Of a DNA stretch of 7,750 nt, positions 1 through 5,938 are shown piece by piece. The notes beneath the pieces are model-generated. The model did no database searches, was not told the origin of the DNA, and worked only from the letters and a program-made list of their open reading frames with translations. This stretch comes from Minisyncoccota bacterium (GTDB taxonomy: Bacteria > Patescibacteriota > Minisyncoccia > Phycocordibacterales > UBA9973). Positions within the stretch are counted from its first letter, which is position 1. Each line of letters begins with the position of its first letter. The DNA is taken from assembly GCA_018060905.1 (NCBI GenBank), contig JAGOVD010000021.1:1-7750 (forward strand), given 5' to 3'. Both the position numbers and the translations under genes were made by a program.

Positions 1-1027
1 AGGGTGTGCTTGTAGTTGTTTGGTCTGGAACACAGGTTGTACCAGGGAGAAGTTCATCTTCAGGAGTACCGCCGTTACATGTTCGAGGCCTAGAGGTTTT
101 AATAATCGGTTCATATTCAACGCATTTTTTCATACTGAGAAAGCCATTACCTTGCTGAAGTTCATCTTTCACATCTTGTTGTGCGGTATTGATGATATAG
201 CTGAGTTCATTTGCTGCGTTGAAATATGCACCAACAGGGTTGTTGTTGGGGTTCAAGAACGCATTCCAGCCCCCCTGGGTGAAATCACTTTGGAAATCTT
301 GGTACGCTCTCCCCTCGGGTGTGTTCATCGCCTTGTTCAAAAATCCGTCCGTATACCCGGTTGTTTGTTGTTTGAGTACTGAGCGGAGCGCATTGCCAAA
401 AACAGGATCGCTCGTCTGGACGTATTTGTTGAGATAGGTATGGAGTTTCTCGTTTTCGATAGATTTCAAGTATGACGTCGTATCTCGAACATAGAATGGA
501 TTGCCGTTGAACCCTGTTTTGACCCAGTTCACTGTCTTGTCGGCGACCTTTTGAAGGGCGTTTTTGGCGAGGGCGTCTGCGGCGCCGTTGAGACACTGCT
601 CACGCTTTGTCGTTGCGGCAAGGTCTTCTTTTGCTTCCTTTGTGTTTTGTTCGACAGCCGCCACTTTGGCCGGAATGCTATCAGTGGTACCACCAGTTGT
701 CGTACTCGGAGTATTACCTTTTGCTTTGTTGCACTTATCGCCGCAGAGAGATTTGATTTCGCCTGAAATAGCACCAGCCACATTGAGACAGCTGACGAGG
801 GATCCTGCGATACCTCCAAAGTTGAGGCCAGCGTATGAGTTTCTAGTAAGTCCTGATCCGTTTCCAGGGACGAAGTTGCTTCCTCCAATCGATGCAGCAC
901 TCGGACAGTTACAGATGTTGCCACCTGGAGCAACCGATCCATCAGAACACAGTGGCGCAGCGTACGTTCTCGCTGGTATTGCTATAACAAGGAGGAGTAT
1001 GGAGAAAATGATGCGTTTGAGTATCAT
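1..1027 (-). CDS. Cys-rich exported protein, NWVxxGFNGNP family, probable surface/secretion-locus component (3' end outside window)
   Basis: Reading leftward from the ATG at 1027-1025, the frame stays open for 342 codons to base 2 with no stop, so the gene continues outside the window. Residues 1-24 form a signal peptide (MILKR, a hydrophobic run, then a TYA-A type cleavage site). The mature part has a Cys-rich segment (C27, C39, C41, C80, C95, C99), a Thr/Gly linker at about 104-117, and a charged helical stretch at 120-165. A conserved-looking core follows around 167-178 (NWVKTGFNGNPF), then a helical region with W254 and an NPNNNPVGAYF segment at 259-269, and a Cys-containing tail (C302, C317, C332). 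I recognise the core from Parcubacteria proteins of unknown function that I recall lying next to VirB6/TrbL-like genes; that link is memory, not tested. The start is six bases after the upstream gene's stop and no clear ribosome binding site is visible, so translational coupling is likely. The exact function is unknown. Confidence 0.85.
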   Translation of the reverse strand, partial: MILKRIIFSILLLVIAIPARTYAAPLCSDGSVAPGGNICNCPSAASIGGSNFVPGNGSGLTRNSYAGLNFGGIAGSLVSCLNVAGAISGEIKSLCGDKCNKAKGNTPSTTTGGTTDSIPAKVAAVEQNTKEAKEDLAATTKREQCLNGAADALAKNALQKVADKTVNWVKTGFNGNPFYVRDTTSYLKSIENEKLHTYLNKYVQTSDPVFGNALRSVLKQQTTGYTDGFLNKAMNTPEGRAYQDFQSDFTQGGWNAFLNPNNNPVGAYFNAANELSYIINTAQQDVKDELQQGNGFLSMKKCVEYEPIIKTSRPRTCNGGTPEDELLPGTTCVPDQTTTSTP

Positions 1028-1033
1028 ATGTTT

Positions 1034-1930
1034 TTATAATATACCATATTTTGTCAAATACTCATTTACTTTTGCCGCAGAAGTATCGAGTTTGATGGTG
1101 TATTTTTTGTACACTGCGATTCCAACGAGTGCCGCGAAGCTATTGTCGTTGAGTTCCGTCATGTAGACGAGCGATGTGGCAATCCCGGCAAAGCTGTTGA
1201 TAATCGAGAGATGGTCTTGGGCGAGTCCGACCGGGACATTGAGCACACTGAGTTCTTTGGCGATTTTTTGATAGAGCGCTGCGTTTTCCTTGAGTTGGGG
1301 TAACCCGCTGAAGTCTTCGTTTTGAAGTGCTGTTGCGAGGACCTCAATCTCGGATATCGTCGCATCATAATTTGAAAAGACTTTTTGTATTGAGGTATGA
1401 TACTGAGTGAGTGAGGGTATACTCGTCTGCACCGTTCGGATATCTTTGAGTGAATACACATTGGGGACCTGTTTGATCTCCATCGATGCAGCGAGCTTGC
1501 CGGCAATCGCTTGAAGTGTTTGATCGTCAATCTCATCGGACTGCCCGAGAGCTGCCGTGAGTACAAAGAGTTCGCGCGCGATACGGTCAGTGTCGTCCAA
1601 GGGTGCCGTGTTCGTGTCGGTAACACCGAGGGATTTTTTCTTTGCGGCGATAATCTCTGCATTTGACGTGCCGTTTGTATAGAGCGTGGTCGGGTCGAGC
1701 CCCCAGAGTCGCTCTTCCCAGTCAGGAATAGCGTTGCCGTTGGTATCATTCGCAATGAGGTCCCCTACCGTGGTTGGGGTGACGACTGGTCCAGACGCAT
1801 CCTTTTTCGAAATGATGTTTTGAAACCAGTTTGTTTGGATGACGAGAATAGTCGCGAGGATACCAACCGCGAGTGCGCCGCGTTTGATAAATTGTTTGCT
1901 CGGTTTAAATGTTTGTTCGGTGGATTCCAT
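1034..1930 (-). CDS. Single-pass membrane protein with one TSP3-type calcium-binding loop
   Basis: The product has 298 residues. I chose the ATG at 1930 rather than the in-frame ATG at 1990: it overlaps the rsmA stop as TAATG, has AAAGGG just upstream, and the 20 extra residues would lie wholly inside rsmA. A short cytoplasmic N-terminus rich in Lys (KPSKQFIKR) precedes one transmembrane helix at about 18-33. An extracytoplasmic linker is followed by DTNGNAIPDWEE at 62-73 and then GLDPT. This is the D-x-N-x-N-x-I-x-D-x-x-E pattern of thrombospondin type 3/EF-hand-like calcium loops. The remaining 200 or so residues look largely helical with no recognisable enzyme motif, and there is no Cys. 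Single-loop proteins of this type are common in Parcubacteria and I recall them beside secretion/pilus-like genes. The role is probably structural or as an assembly factor at the cell surface. The domain reading is firm; the function is inferred. Confidence 0.88.
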   Translation of the reverse strand: MESTEQTFKPSKQFIKRGALAVGILATILVIQTNWFQNIISKKDASGPVVTPTTVGDLIANDTNGNAIPDWEERLWGLDPTTLYTNGTSNAEIIAAKKKSLGVTDTNTAPLDDTDRIARELFVLTAALGQSDEIDDQTLQAIAGKLAASMEIKQVPNVYSLKDIRTVQTSIPSLTQYHTSIQKVFSNYDATISEIEVLATALQNEDFSGLPQLKENAALYQKIAKELSVLNVPVGLAQDHLSIINSFAGIATSLVYMTELNDNSFAALVGIAVYKKYTIKLDTSAAKVNEYLTKYGIL

Positions 1931-2751
1931 TACCCTTTCAATTGTACACTGTTTTTTGTTTTTGTAATCGTCTCCGTGAGGTTTTTCCAATCTGCGAGCG
2001 AGAGTGTTTCAGGGCGCGACGTGAGAGCGATGCCGGTTTTCTGGAGTACCTCATGTGCCGCTGTCTTATCTCCCAAGAATTCGGCAAGACTTCCGCCGAT
2101 CTGCTTTCGTTTTTTGCCAAACACTGCTTTCATGACTGCAAAGAAGAGTGATTCATCACAACCAGTGAAAAAGTCTCGAGTGATACCTGCGATGAGGAGG
2201 ATCGCTGATTCAACGGTGGGTGGTGGTACAAATGCCCCTGGTGGTACGCGCCCGACAATGCTCGCGTTGCCGTACGCACTAACCGCAATAGAGAGAATGC
2301 TTTGCTTACTGTCTCTGGCTACAATCCGTTCAGCGACTTCGCGTTGCATGAGGAGCACCATGCATGATGGTTGGTTCAGAGTACTCAAAAACTGCTCAAT
2401 GATTGCACCGGTGATGTAGTACGGAATGTTCGCGATGAGTTTATAGGAGGTAGTAGTAAGTAGTAAGTAGGTGGTAGGGTCAAATTTCAAGACGTCTTGT
2501 TCGATTAGTACTAACTGCCCGCTTGCGATTTCGGTTGCAAATGTTTCTTCAAGGAGTGGGATGAGTTCACGATCTTTCTCGATAGCGATGACCCGTGCAC
2601 CTTTTGCGAGGAGTCGCTTGGTAAGGACGCCTTTGCCCGGGCCAATCTCAAGGACGAGGTCGTTGGTGTTGATATCTCCCGCATCGATGATCTGCGAGAG
2701 CGCCTTGGTAGAGGTGAGGAAGTGTTGGCCGAGGGATTTCTTTGCTCTCAT
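1930..2751 (-). CDS. rsmA: 16S rRNA (adenine(1518)-N6/adenine(1519)-N6)-dimethyltransferase RsmA (KsgA)
   Basis: RsmA/KsgA dimethylates two adjacent adenines in the 3'-terminal helix of 16S rRNA, using S-adenosylmethionine, late in 30S subunit assembly. From the ATG at 2751 the protein is 273 residues, the same length as E. coli KsgA. It opens with the family signature AKKSLGQHFL (3-12). SAM motif I is EIGPGKG (35-41), the acidic end of motif II is E58/D60, and the catalytic motif is NIPYYI (108-113). MQREVAERI (135-143) and the VPPGAFVPPPTVES segment (169-182) are typical, as is the later C-terminal GKKRKQIGGSL. In-frame ATGs at 2763 and 2775 are also possible; 2751 is preferred because it places the LGQHFL signature closest to the family position, but no ribosome binding site decides it. 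A loop before the catalytic motif is built from a short DNA repeat (see the repeat entry). This is the first gene of the minus-strand operon. Confidence 0.97.
   Translation of the reverse strand: MRAKKSLGQHFLTSTKALSQIIDAGDINTNDLVLEIGPGKGVLTKRLLAKGARVIAIEKDRELIPLLEETFATEIASGQLVLIEQDVLKFDPTTYLLLTTTSYKLIANIPYYITGAIIEQFLSTLNQPSCMVLLMQREVAERIVARDSKQSILSIAVSAYGNASIVGRVPPGAFVPPPTVESAILLIAGITRDFFTGCDESLFFAVMKAVFGKKRKQIGGSLAEFLGDKTAAHEVLQKTGIALTSRPETLSLADWKNLTETITKTKNSVQLKG
2451..2477. repeat. TAGTAAG microrepeat inside rsmA
   Basis: Two perfect tandem copies of TAGTAAG (2454-2460 and 2461-2467) are flanked by partial copies (TAG at 2451-2453, TAGGTGGTAG after). On the coding strand this gives the low-complexity LLLTTTS run at about residues 96-102 of RsmA, just before the SYKLIANIPYY catalytic segment. 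It looks like a small slippage-type expansion in a surface loop that preserves frame. Confidence 0.75.
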
Positions 2752-2773
2752 ATATATAGACATACTATAGCGC

Positions 2774-2801
2774 ATTTTAGAAAATTGGCCTGAATGGTGA
2801 A
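2774..2801 (-). promoter_or_regulatory. Candidate promoter for the rsmA operon
   Basis: On the minus strand, TTCACC (2801-2796) and TAAAAT (2779-2774) lie 16 bases apart, matching 4/6 and 5/6 of the sigma-70 type consensus. A second -10-like hexamer, TATAGT, is at 2769-2764. Either would drive rsmA with a very short leader and would favour a start at 2751 over 2775. The region is AT-rich, so chance matches are likely. Confidence 0.35.
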
Positions 2802-2836
2802 TGTAAAAGCAAATAAATCTATTTTTAGGGGTATGG

Positions 2837-2864
2837 TTGGAATATGGTAGTAAAAATGTATAAT
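2837..2864 (+). promoter_or_regulatory. Promoter with perfect TATAAT, predicted leaderless start at 2871
   Basis: A -35-like TTGGAA (2837-2842) and a perfect TATAAT (2859-2864) are separated by 16 bases. The -10 ends six bases before the ATG at 2871, so transcription would begin at or next to the A of the start codon. There is no Shine-Dalgarno sequence. The same six-base spacing recurs at the gene starting at 4715. Confidence 0.65.
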
Positions 2865-2870
2865 TTTGCC

Positions 2871-4646
2871 ATGAACAATGAGCACCCAGAAGGAAGGAGG
2901 GATAGCCACGAGGAACCTATTAGGGCTACGTCTTTTGGTAATAAAAATGAGGAGTATTTTGACCGAATCAAACAAGGAACGGAAACAATAGAAAAAATCC
3001 TAGACGGCATTGTGGTGGGCGGATACATCTATAACGCTATCAAAACAAGATTGTACGAAGAAGTTCCTCACAGTTGTCGTGATAATAAAAATAAACCTTT
3101 CCCTTATCCCATACTTGAAGAATTTCTAACACGACAAACACTAAGTACTAACGAAGAAGAAAACTTGAAAAATAAAAGAATTCGTCAGGCAATCCTCTAT
3201 TTCAGTGAACAGGAGTGGATAAAGGAAGAAGAAGCTCAAATTCAAGAACACGAAACACAAGAAAAAATAGCTGCACTTGAACAGTCTCTTGGAGTAGAAC
3301 CAGTGGTGGTTCCGGAAGCACCAGATATGCGACCAGAGGATATAGAACACGTCTCCCGGGAGACCGTGCTTCTTCAGAAAAACATCCAATTACCAGAGAG
3401 GGTTAGAGAATACGAACAAGAATCTATTGGGGACCTCAACGGCTCTCATGAAAGCTTTGTTGCACATTTGACGAATCGAGGATTGGCCTCATTTGATACC
3501 GGTGAACCCGTATGGAGTGGTCAAGATAAAAAAGTTATTTTTATCGGAGACATTCTTGGAGATCGAACCCCTGAAGGTTTAAAGATATATAGTGATTTAC
3601 TCATATTAAAAAAACAAGCAGAAAGTAATAATGGTGATGTTGTATGGCTGTCAGGTAATCATGAAAACATGTTTAATGCTGTTTTATGTGGCTTTAGTAC
3701 TGAATTTGGATCTCCTGTAGGAGATGATATGCAAAAAAGATTGAGTCAATATTCAGGAAATCTTGAGTTGGCCGATTTTTTACCAGACGATCAAAAAAGC
3801 GAAATTATAACCGAGTTTATAAATAAAAAAGACTCTATTGCAACTGAAATAAAAGAAACAATCAAAAGAAAAGAGAAAACGCTTCGTATTATGGAGTCTG
3901 ATACCCAAACATTTAACGCTTCAGATATTACTGCTTGGCATACCACGATCAATGACCTCAATGAAAAAATATCTTTCATTGAGCACGCTGATGCCCCTAC
4001 AGTTACGATATCTGACATACTGCGGGTCTCTGATTTATTGCCAAAGAGTATTCAAAATATAATCGGTACTAAGATTCTAGAAAATACTGATTCTATAAAA
4101 AAAGCGATGCTCGCTACTACCCCAGAGCTTATAGAGGCCATAAAAAAGCAGCAACTCATCCAGGTATACGATGACACTCTGTATGTACATACCAATATAA
4201 CCAAAGATATGCTGGATATCATATTTAAAAATATGGGAGACGGTGAAACTATCACCGCCTCAATAAATAAAATAAATATGTTTTATCAGACGTGTTTAGG
4301 GGCATATATTGATGACGGAGGACAAAGTTTGACCACTGATCAAGTTACCAGCTTTAATACTATTAGAGATATCTTTATATCAACAAGTAAACAATCGAGA
4401 GTTAATTTCTCTGAGGACGCTACGATATCAGATATCAAAAAAGATGAATTAGAAGCAAAATTAAAATCCGCAGGAGTTAACCTTGTTGTTCATGGTCATA
4501 CTGATGAAGATGGTACCCCAAAGGGGTCTGCGGGACTACCGATAATTTCGATTGATCGATCTGCATATAAAAGTGATAACCCAAAAAATTCTTCTCCTAC
4601 AGCAGCTGGTGCGGTTTCAAAAAATGGAAAATTTTCATATTTCTAA
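2871..4646 (+). CDS. Large PPP-like metallophosphoesterase with atypical first metal motif; AT-rich
   Basis: The protein has 591 residues from the ATG at 2871. The in-frame ATGs at 2844 and 2856 lie upstream of or before the TATAAT and would not be transcribed. The calcineurin-like phosphoesterase motifs occur in order: GDLNG (187-191), GDILGDR (226-232), GNHE (262-265), a VH at 439-440, and VHGHT (540-544). These are the residues that hold the two metal ions and act on phosphate esters. Two features depart from the usual PPP pattern GDxHG/GDxxDRG/GNHE: Asn190 replaces the first-motif His, and the second motif has one extra residue before the Asp-Arg pair. About 180 residues of mostly charged helix precede the core, including a likely coiled coil near 115-145. 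Some 175 residues, largely helical, separate GNHE from His440. There is no signal peptide or membrane segment, so it is probably cytoplasmic. The substrate is unknown; nucleotide, protein or RNA-end phosphatase are all open. Base composition is far more AT-rich than flanking genes. Confidence 0.87.
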   Translation: MNNEHPEGRRDSHEEPIRATSFGNKNEEYFDRIKQGTETIEKILDGIVVGGYIYNAIKTRLYEEVPHSCRDNKNKPFPYPILEEFLTRQTLSTNEEENLKNKRIRQAILYFSEQEWIKEEEAQIQEHETQEKIAALEQSLGVEPVVVPEAPDMRPEDIEHVSRETVLLQKNIQLPERVREYEQESIGDLNGSHESFVAHLTNRGLASFDTGEPVWSGQDKKVIFIGDILGDRTPEGLKIYSDLLILKKQAESNNGDVVWLSGNHENMFNAVLCGFSTEFGSPVGDDMQKRLSQYSGNLELADFLPDDQKSEIITEFINKKDSIATEIKETIKRKEKTLRIMESDTQTFNASDITAWHTTINDLNEKISFIEHADAPTVTISDILRVSDLLPKSIQNIIGTKILENTDSIKKAMLATTPELIEAIKKQQLIQVYDDTLYVHTNITKDMLDIIFKNMGDGETITASINKINMFYQTCLGAYIDDGGQSLTTDQVTSFNTIRDIFISTSKQSRVNFSEDATISDIKKDELEAKLKSAGVNLVVHGHTDEDGTPKGSAGLPIISIDRSAYKSDNPKNSSPTAAGAVSKNGKFSYF

Positions 4647-4699
4647 TTTGTATCACGTTGTATAAAAGAAAAAAGTCTCGCACCCAATAAATACCCAGG
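4647..4699. other. Short intergenic spacer without a visible terminator
   Basis: Between the phosphoesterase stop and the next promoter I see no stem-loop followed by a T-run. The upstream transcript may therefore read through into the exported-protein pair, which also has its own promoter. Confidence 0.4.
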
Positions 4700-4708
4700 T
4701 GCTATACT
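4700..4708 (+). promoter_or_regulatory. Extended -10 promoter (TGCTATACT), predicted leaderless start at 4715
   Basis: TGC followed by TATACT (4703-4708) matches the TGnTATAAT extended -10 pattern. No convincing -35 is present at normal spacing, which is usual for extended -10 promoters. The hexamer ends six bases before the ATG at 4715, and no Shine-Dalgarno sequence lies between them. Confidence 0.6.
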
Positions 4709-4714
4709 TACCCC

Positions 4715-5494
4715 ATGAACAGCTTTCACAAGGTACTCGCTATAGGTGCATTACTTTTTCTTATACCTTTATATGTGCAGGCAGAGATCACCCGTACCCT
4801 CAGACAAGGTGATCGCGGTCTGGATGTCAAAGAACTGCAGGTATTTCTCAATAGCGACCCCGACACGCGAGTTGCAACGAGTGGTGTAGGATCCCCTGGC
4901 TACGAGACGACGTATTTTGGTGCACTCACTACCCTTGCGGTAAACCGACTCCAGATCAAATACGCATATCAGACACTTACGCCTGCAGGACTCAGTGGTC
5001 CGACCGGTATTGTGGGGGCATTTACTCGAGCACTCATATATAAAATGAGCACGATAAGTCTACCTGCGCCAACAACCGCAGTGCTTCCCACCGCAGAGAA
5101 ACCAGTCATTACTGCGATAACTCCCACCGTGGTGACGCGTACACCGCAGACGCTGACGATTACTGGCACAGGATTTACCCCGTACGGTAACATGGTTTTG
5201 TTGCCGAGCGATGGAGAGCAGAGTGTGGGAACATTTGCGTCTCCTGATGGTACTACCATTACGTTTCCCTTTGTCTTTGGTACTGCAGAAAAGATGAGAG
5301 CACAGCTCGCGCGATACAGCGGTATGACCACGTACTCTGCGATACTCGATACCTTTGTTCAGAATCTGACAGGGACGACGGTGACGAGATCGGGAGGGAG
5401 AACCTATATCCGTGTTATTATTAAGATCAAGAATGCAAACGGTGAAAGTAATGCAGTCACGACAGAGGTTGATATCCGGGAGCTTCTCAAATAA
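4715..5494 (+). CDS. Exported protein with peptidoglycan-binding domain and IPT/TIG-like domain
   Basis: The product has 259 residues. Residues 1-23 are a signal peptide (K6, hydrophobic core, cleavage likely after VQA at 21-23). Residues 28-110 form a PG_binding_1-type domain: LRQGDRGLDVKELQVFLN opens it (29-46), and YFGALTTLAVNRLQ (67-80) plus GAFTRALIYKM (101-111) match its helical repeats. A Pro/Thr/Ala-rich linker (about 113-129) leads to a beta-rich segment from P130 onward with the ITPT and ITGTGF signatures of an IPT/TIG immunoglobulin-like fold. It closes with NANGESNAVTTEVDI, typical of the last strands of such a domain. It should be anchored to the cell wall and may present the Ig-like domain outward or scaffold another surface structure. 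No catalytic motif and no Cys are present. The next gene starts four bases after its stop, so the two are very likely co-expressed. Confidence 0.9.
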   Translation: MNSFHKVLAIGALLFLIPLYVQAEITRTLRQGDRGLDVKELQVFLNSDPDTRVATSGVGSPGYETTYFGALTTLAVNRLQIKYAYQTLTPAGLSGPTGIVGAFTRALIYKMSTISLPAPTTAVLPTAEKPVITAITPTVVTRTPQTLTITGTGFTPYGNMVLLPSDGEQSVGTFASPDGTTITFPFVFGTAEKMRAQLARYSGMTTYSAILDTFVQNLTGTTVTRSGGRTYIRVIIKIKNANGESNAVTTEVDIRELLK

Positions 5495-5498
5495 CTAC

Positions 5499-5879
5499 AT
5501 GAGTACCAGACGAACAAAACAAGCAATCGCAATCAGTGTCCTTCTCGGCAGCCTCCTTTGTACGACGGCGATTGCACTTTCACCTGAGACAACCCGTGCG
5601 GTCGGGGGAAGGTATTTTGGCGGTATGAAAACATCTACATTTACCTGTACGTGTAGTGGGAGTACGCTTATCTATATCAATGACTACGCAAGTCAAGGGG
5701 TACTCGCTCTCGTCTATAATGGGAGCGGAAGAATGTATTCGAACAATAATATTTACGGCACATACTTGATGGGATCGTATTCAAGCGGTGGTCAGTGTAC
5801 ATACTATGTTGGTGAGGATTGTGTCGAAATGAGTTCTGATGGAGCATTTGATTCAAATCCTGGAACTGGAAGTTCATAG
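5499..5879 (+). CDS. Small exported protein of the CTCSG family, function unknown
   Basis: The product has 126 residues from the ATG at 5499, four bases after the preceding stop; no Shine-Dalgarno sequence is well placed, so translational coupling is likely. The in-frame ATG at 5412 is rejected because those codons lie inside the upstream gene and the signal peptide begins only after 5499. A positively charged N-terminus (RRTK) and hydrophobic helix at 9-27 give a signal peptide or membrane anchor. The mature part has C50 and C52 in a TCTCSGS motif, then beta-like segments (LIYIND, VLALVYNGSGRMYSNN), a YLMGSYSSGGQC segment with C100, and C108 in YYVGEDC, ending in a Ser/Gly-rich tail. Four mature Cys suggest two disulfides outside the membrane. 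I recognise this pattern from short secreted Parcubacteria proteins of unknown function. C21 in the signal is not a lipobox because Leu precedes it. Confidence 0.85.
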   Translation: MSTRRTKQAIAISVLLGSLLCTTAIALSPETTRAVGGRYFGGMKTSTFTCTCSGSTLIYINDYASQGVLALVYNGSGRMYSNNNIYGTYLMGSYSSGGQCTYYVGEDCVEMSSDGAFDSNPGTGSS

Positions 5880-5886
5880 AGAATTC

Positions 5887-5938
5887 AAATCCCCCATGAG
5901 ATACTACGAGCGTAGTATCTCATGGGGGATTTTTGTTT
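5887..5938 (+). terminator. Strong intrinsic terminator between converging genes, probably bidirectional
   Basis: CCCCCATGAGATACTACG (5891-5908) and its exact reverse complement (5911-5928) form an 18-base perfect palindromic pair. In practice this is a 17-bp stem with a four-base GAGC loop. AAAT and ATTT outside it (5887-5890 and 5929-5932) lengthen the stem. TTTTTGTTT (5930-5938) follows on the plus strand, eight bases after the stop of the small exported protein. On the minus strand the stem is followed by ATTTGAATTC, a weaker T-tract, so it may also end the helicase transcript whose stop is at 5939-5937. Confidence 0.92.

Noticed and set aside
529..942. 137-codon minus-strand ORF, and a second at 285-596
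   Set aside because: Both are alternative-frame readings inside the 342-codon open frame from 1027. Their Arg/Gln/Ser-rich low-complexity products are typical of out-of-frame translation.
564..1166. 200-codon plus-strand ORF
   Set aside because: It lies antisense to the run-off Cys-rich gene and the end of the TSP3-loop gene. The minus-strand reading has a signal peptide, family-like motifs and operon spacing, while this one has none.
1820..2419. 199-codon plus-strand ORF
   Set aside because: Antisense to rsmA and the start of the TSP3-loop gene; rsmA is unambiguous by its motifs.
2451..2477. Possible CRISPR-like or regulatory direct repeat
   Set aside because: The unit is only seven bases, has no spacers and lies inside a conserved coding region.
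4181..4192. 12-base palindrome GTATGTACATAC as a possible operator
   Set aside because: It is inside the phosphoesterase gene at the codons around His440, so coding constraint and chance explain it.
5412..5498. N-terminal extension of the small CTCSG protein
   Set aside because: These codons overlap the previous gene in a different frame, and the signal peptide only makes sense from the ATG at 5499.
5559..5561. Lipoprotein Cys in the signal of the CTCSG protein
   Set aside because: C21 is preceded by Leu-Leu rather than the small residues of a lipobox.
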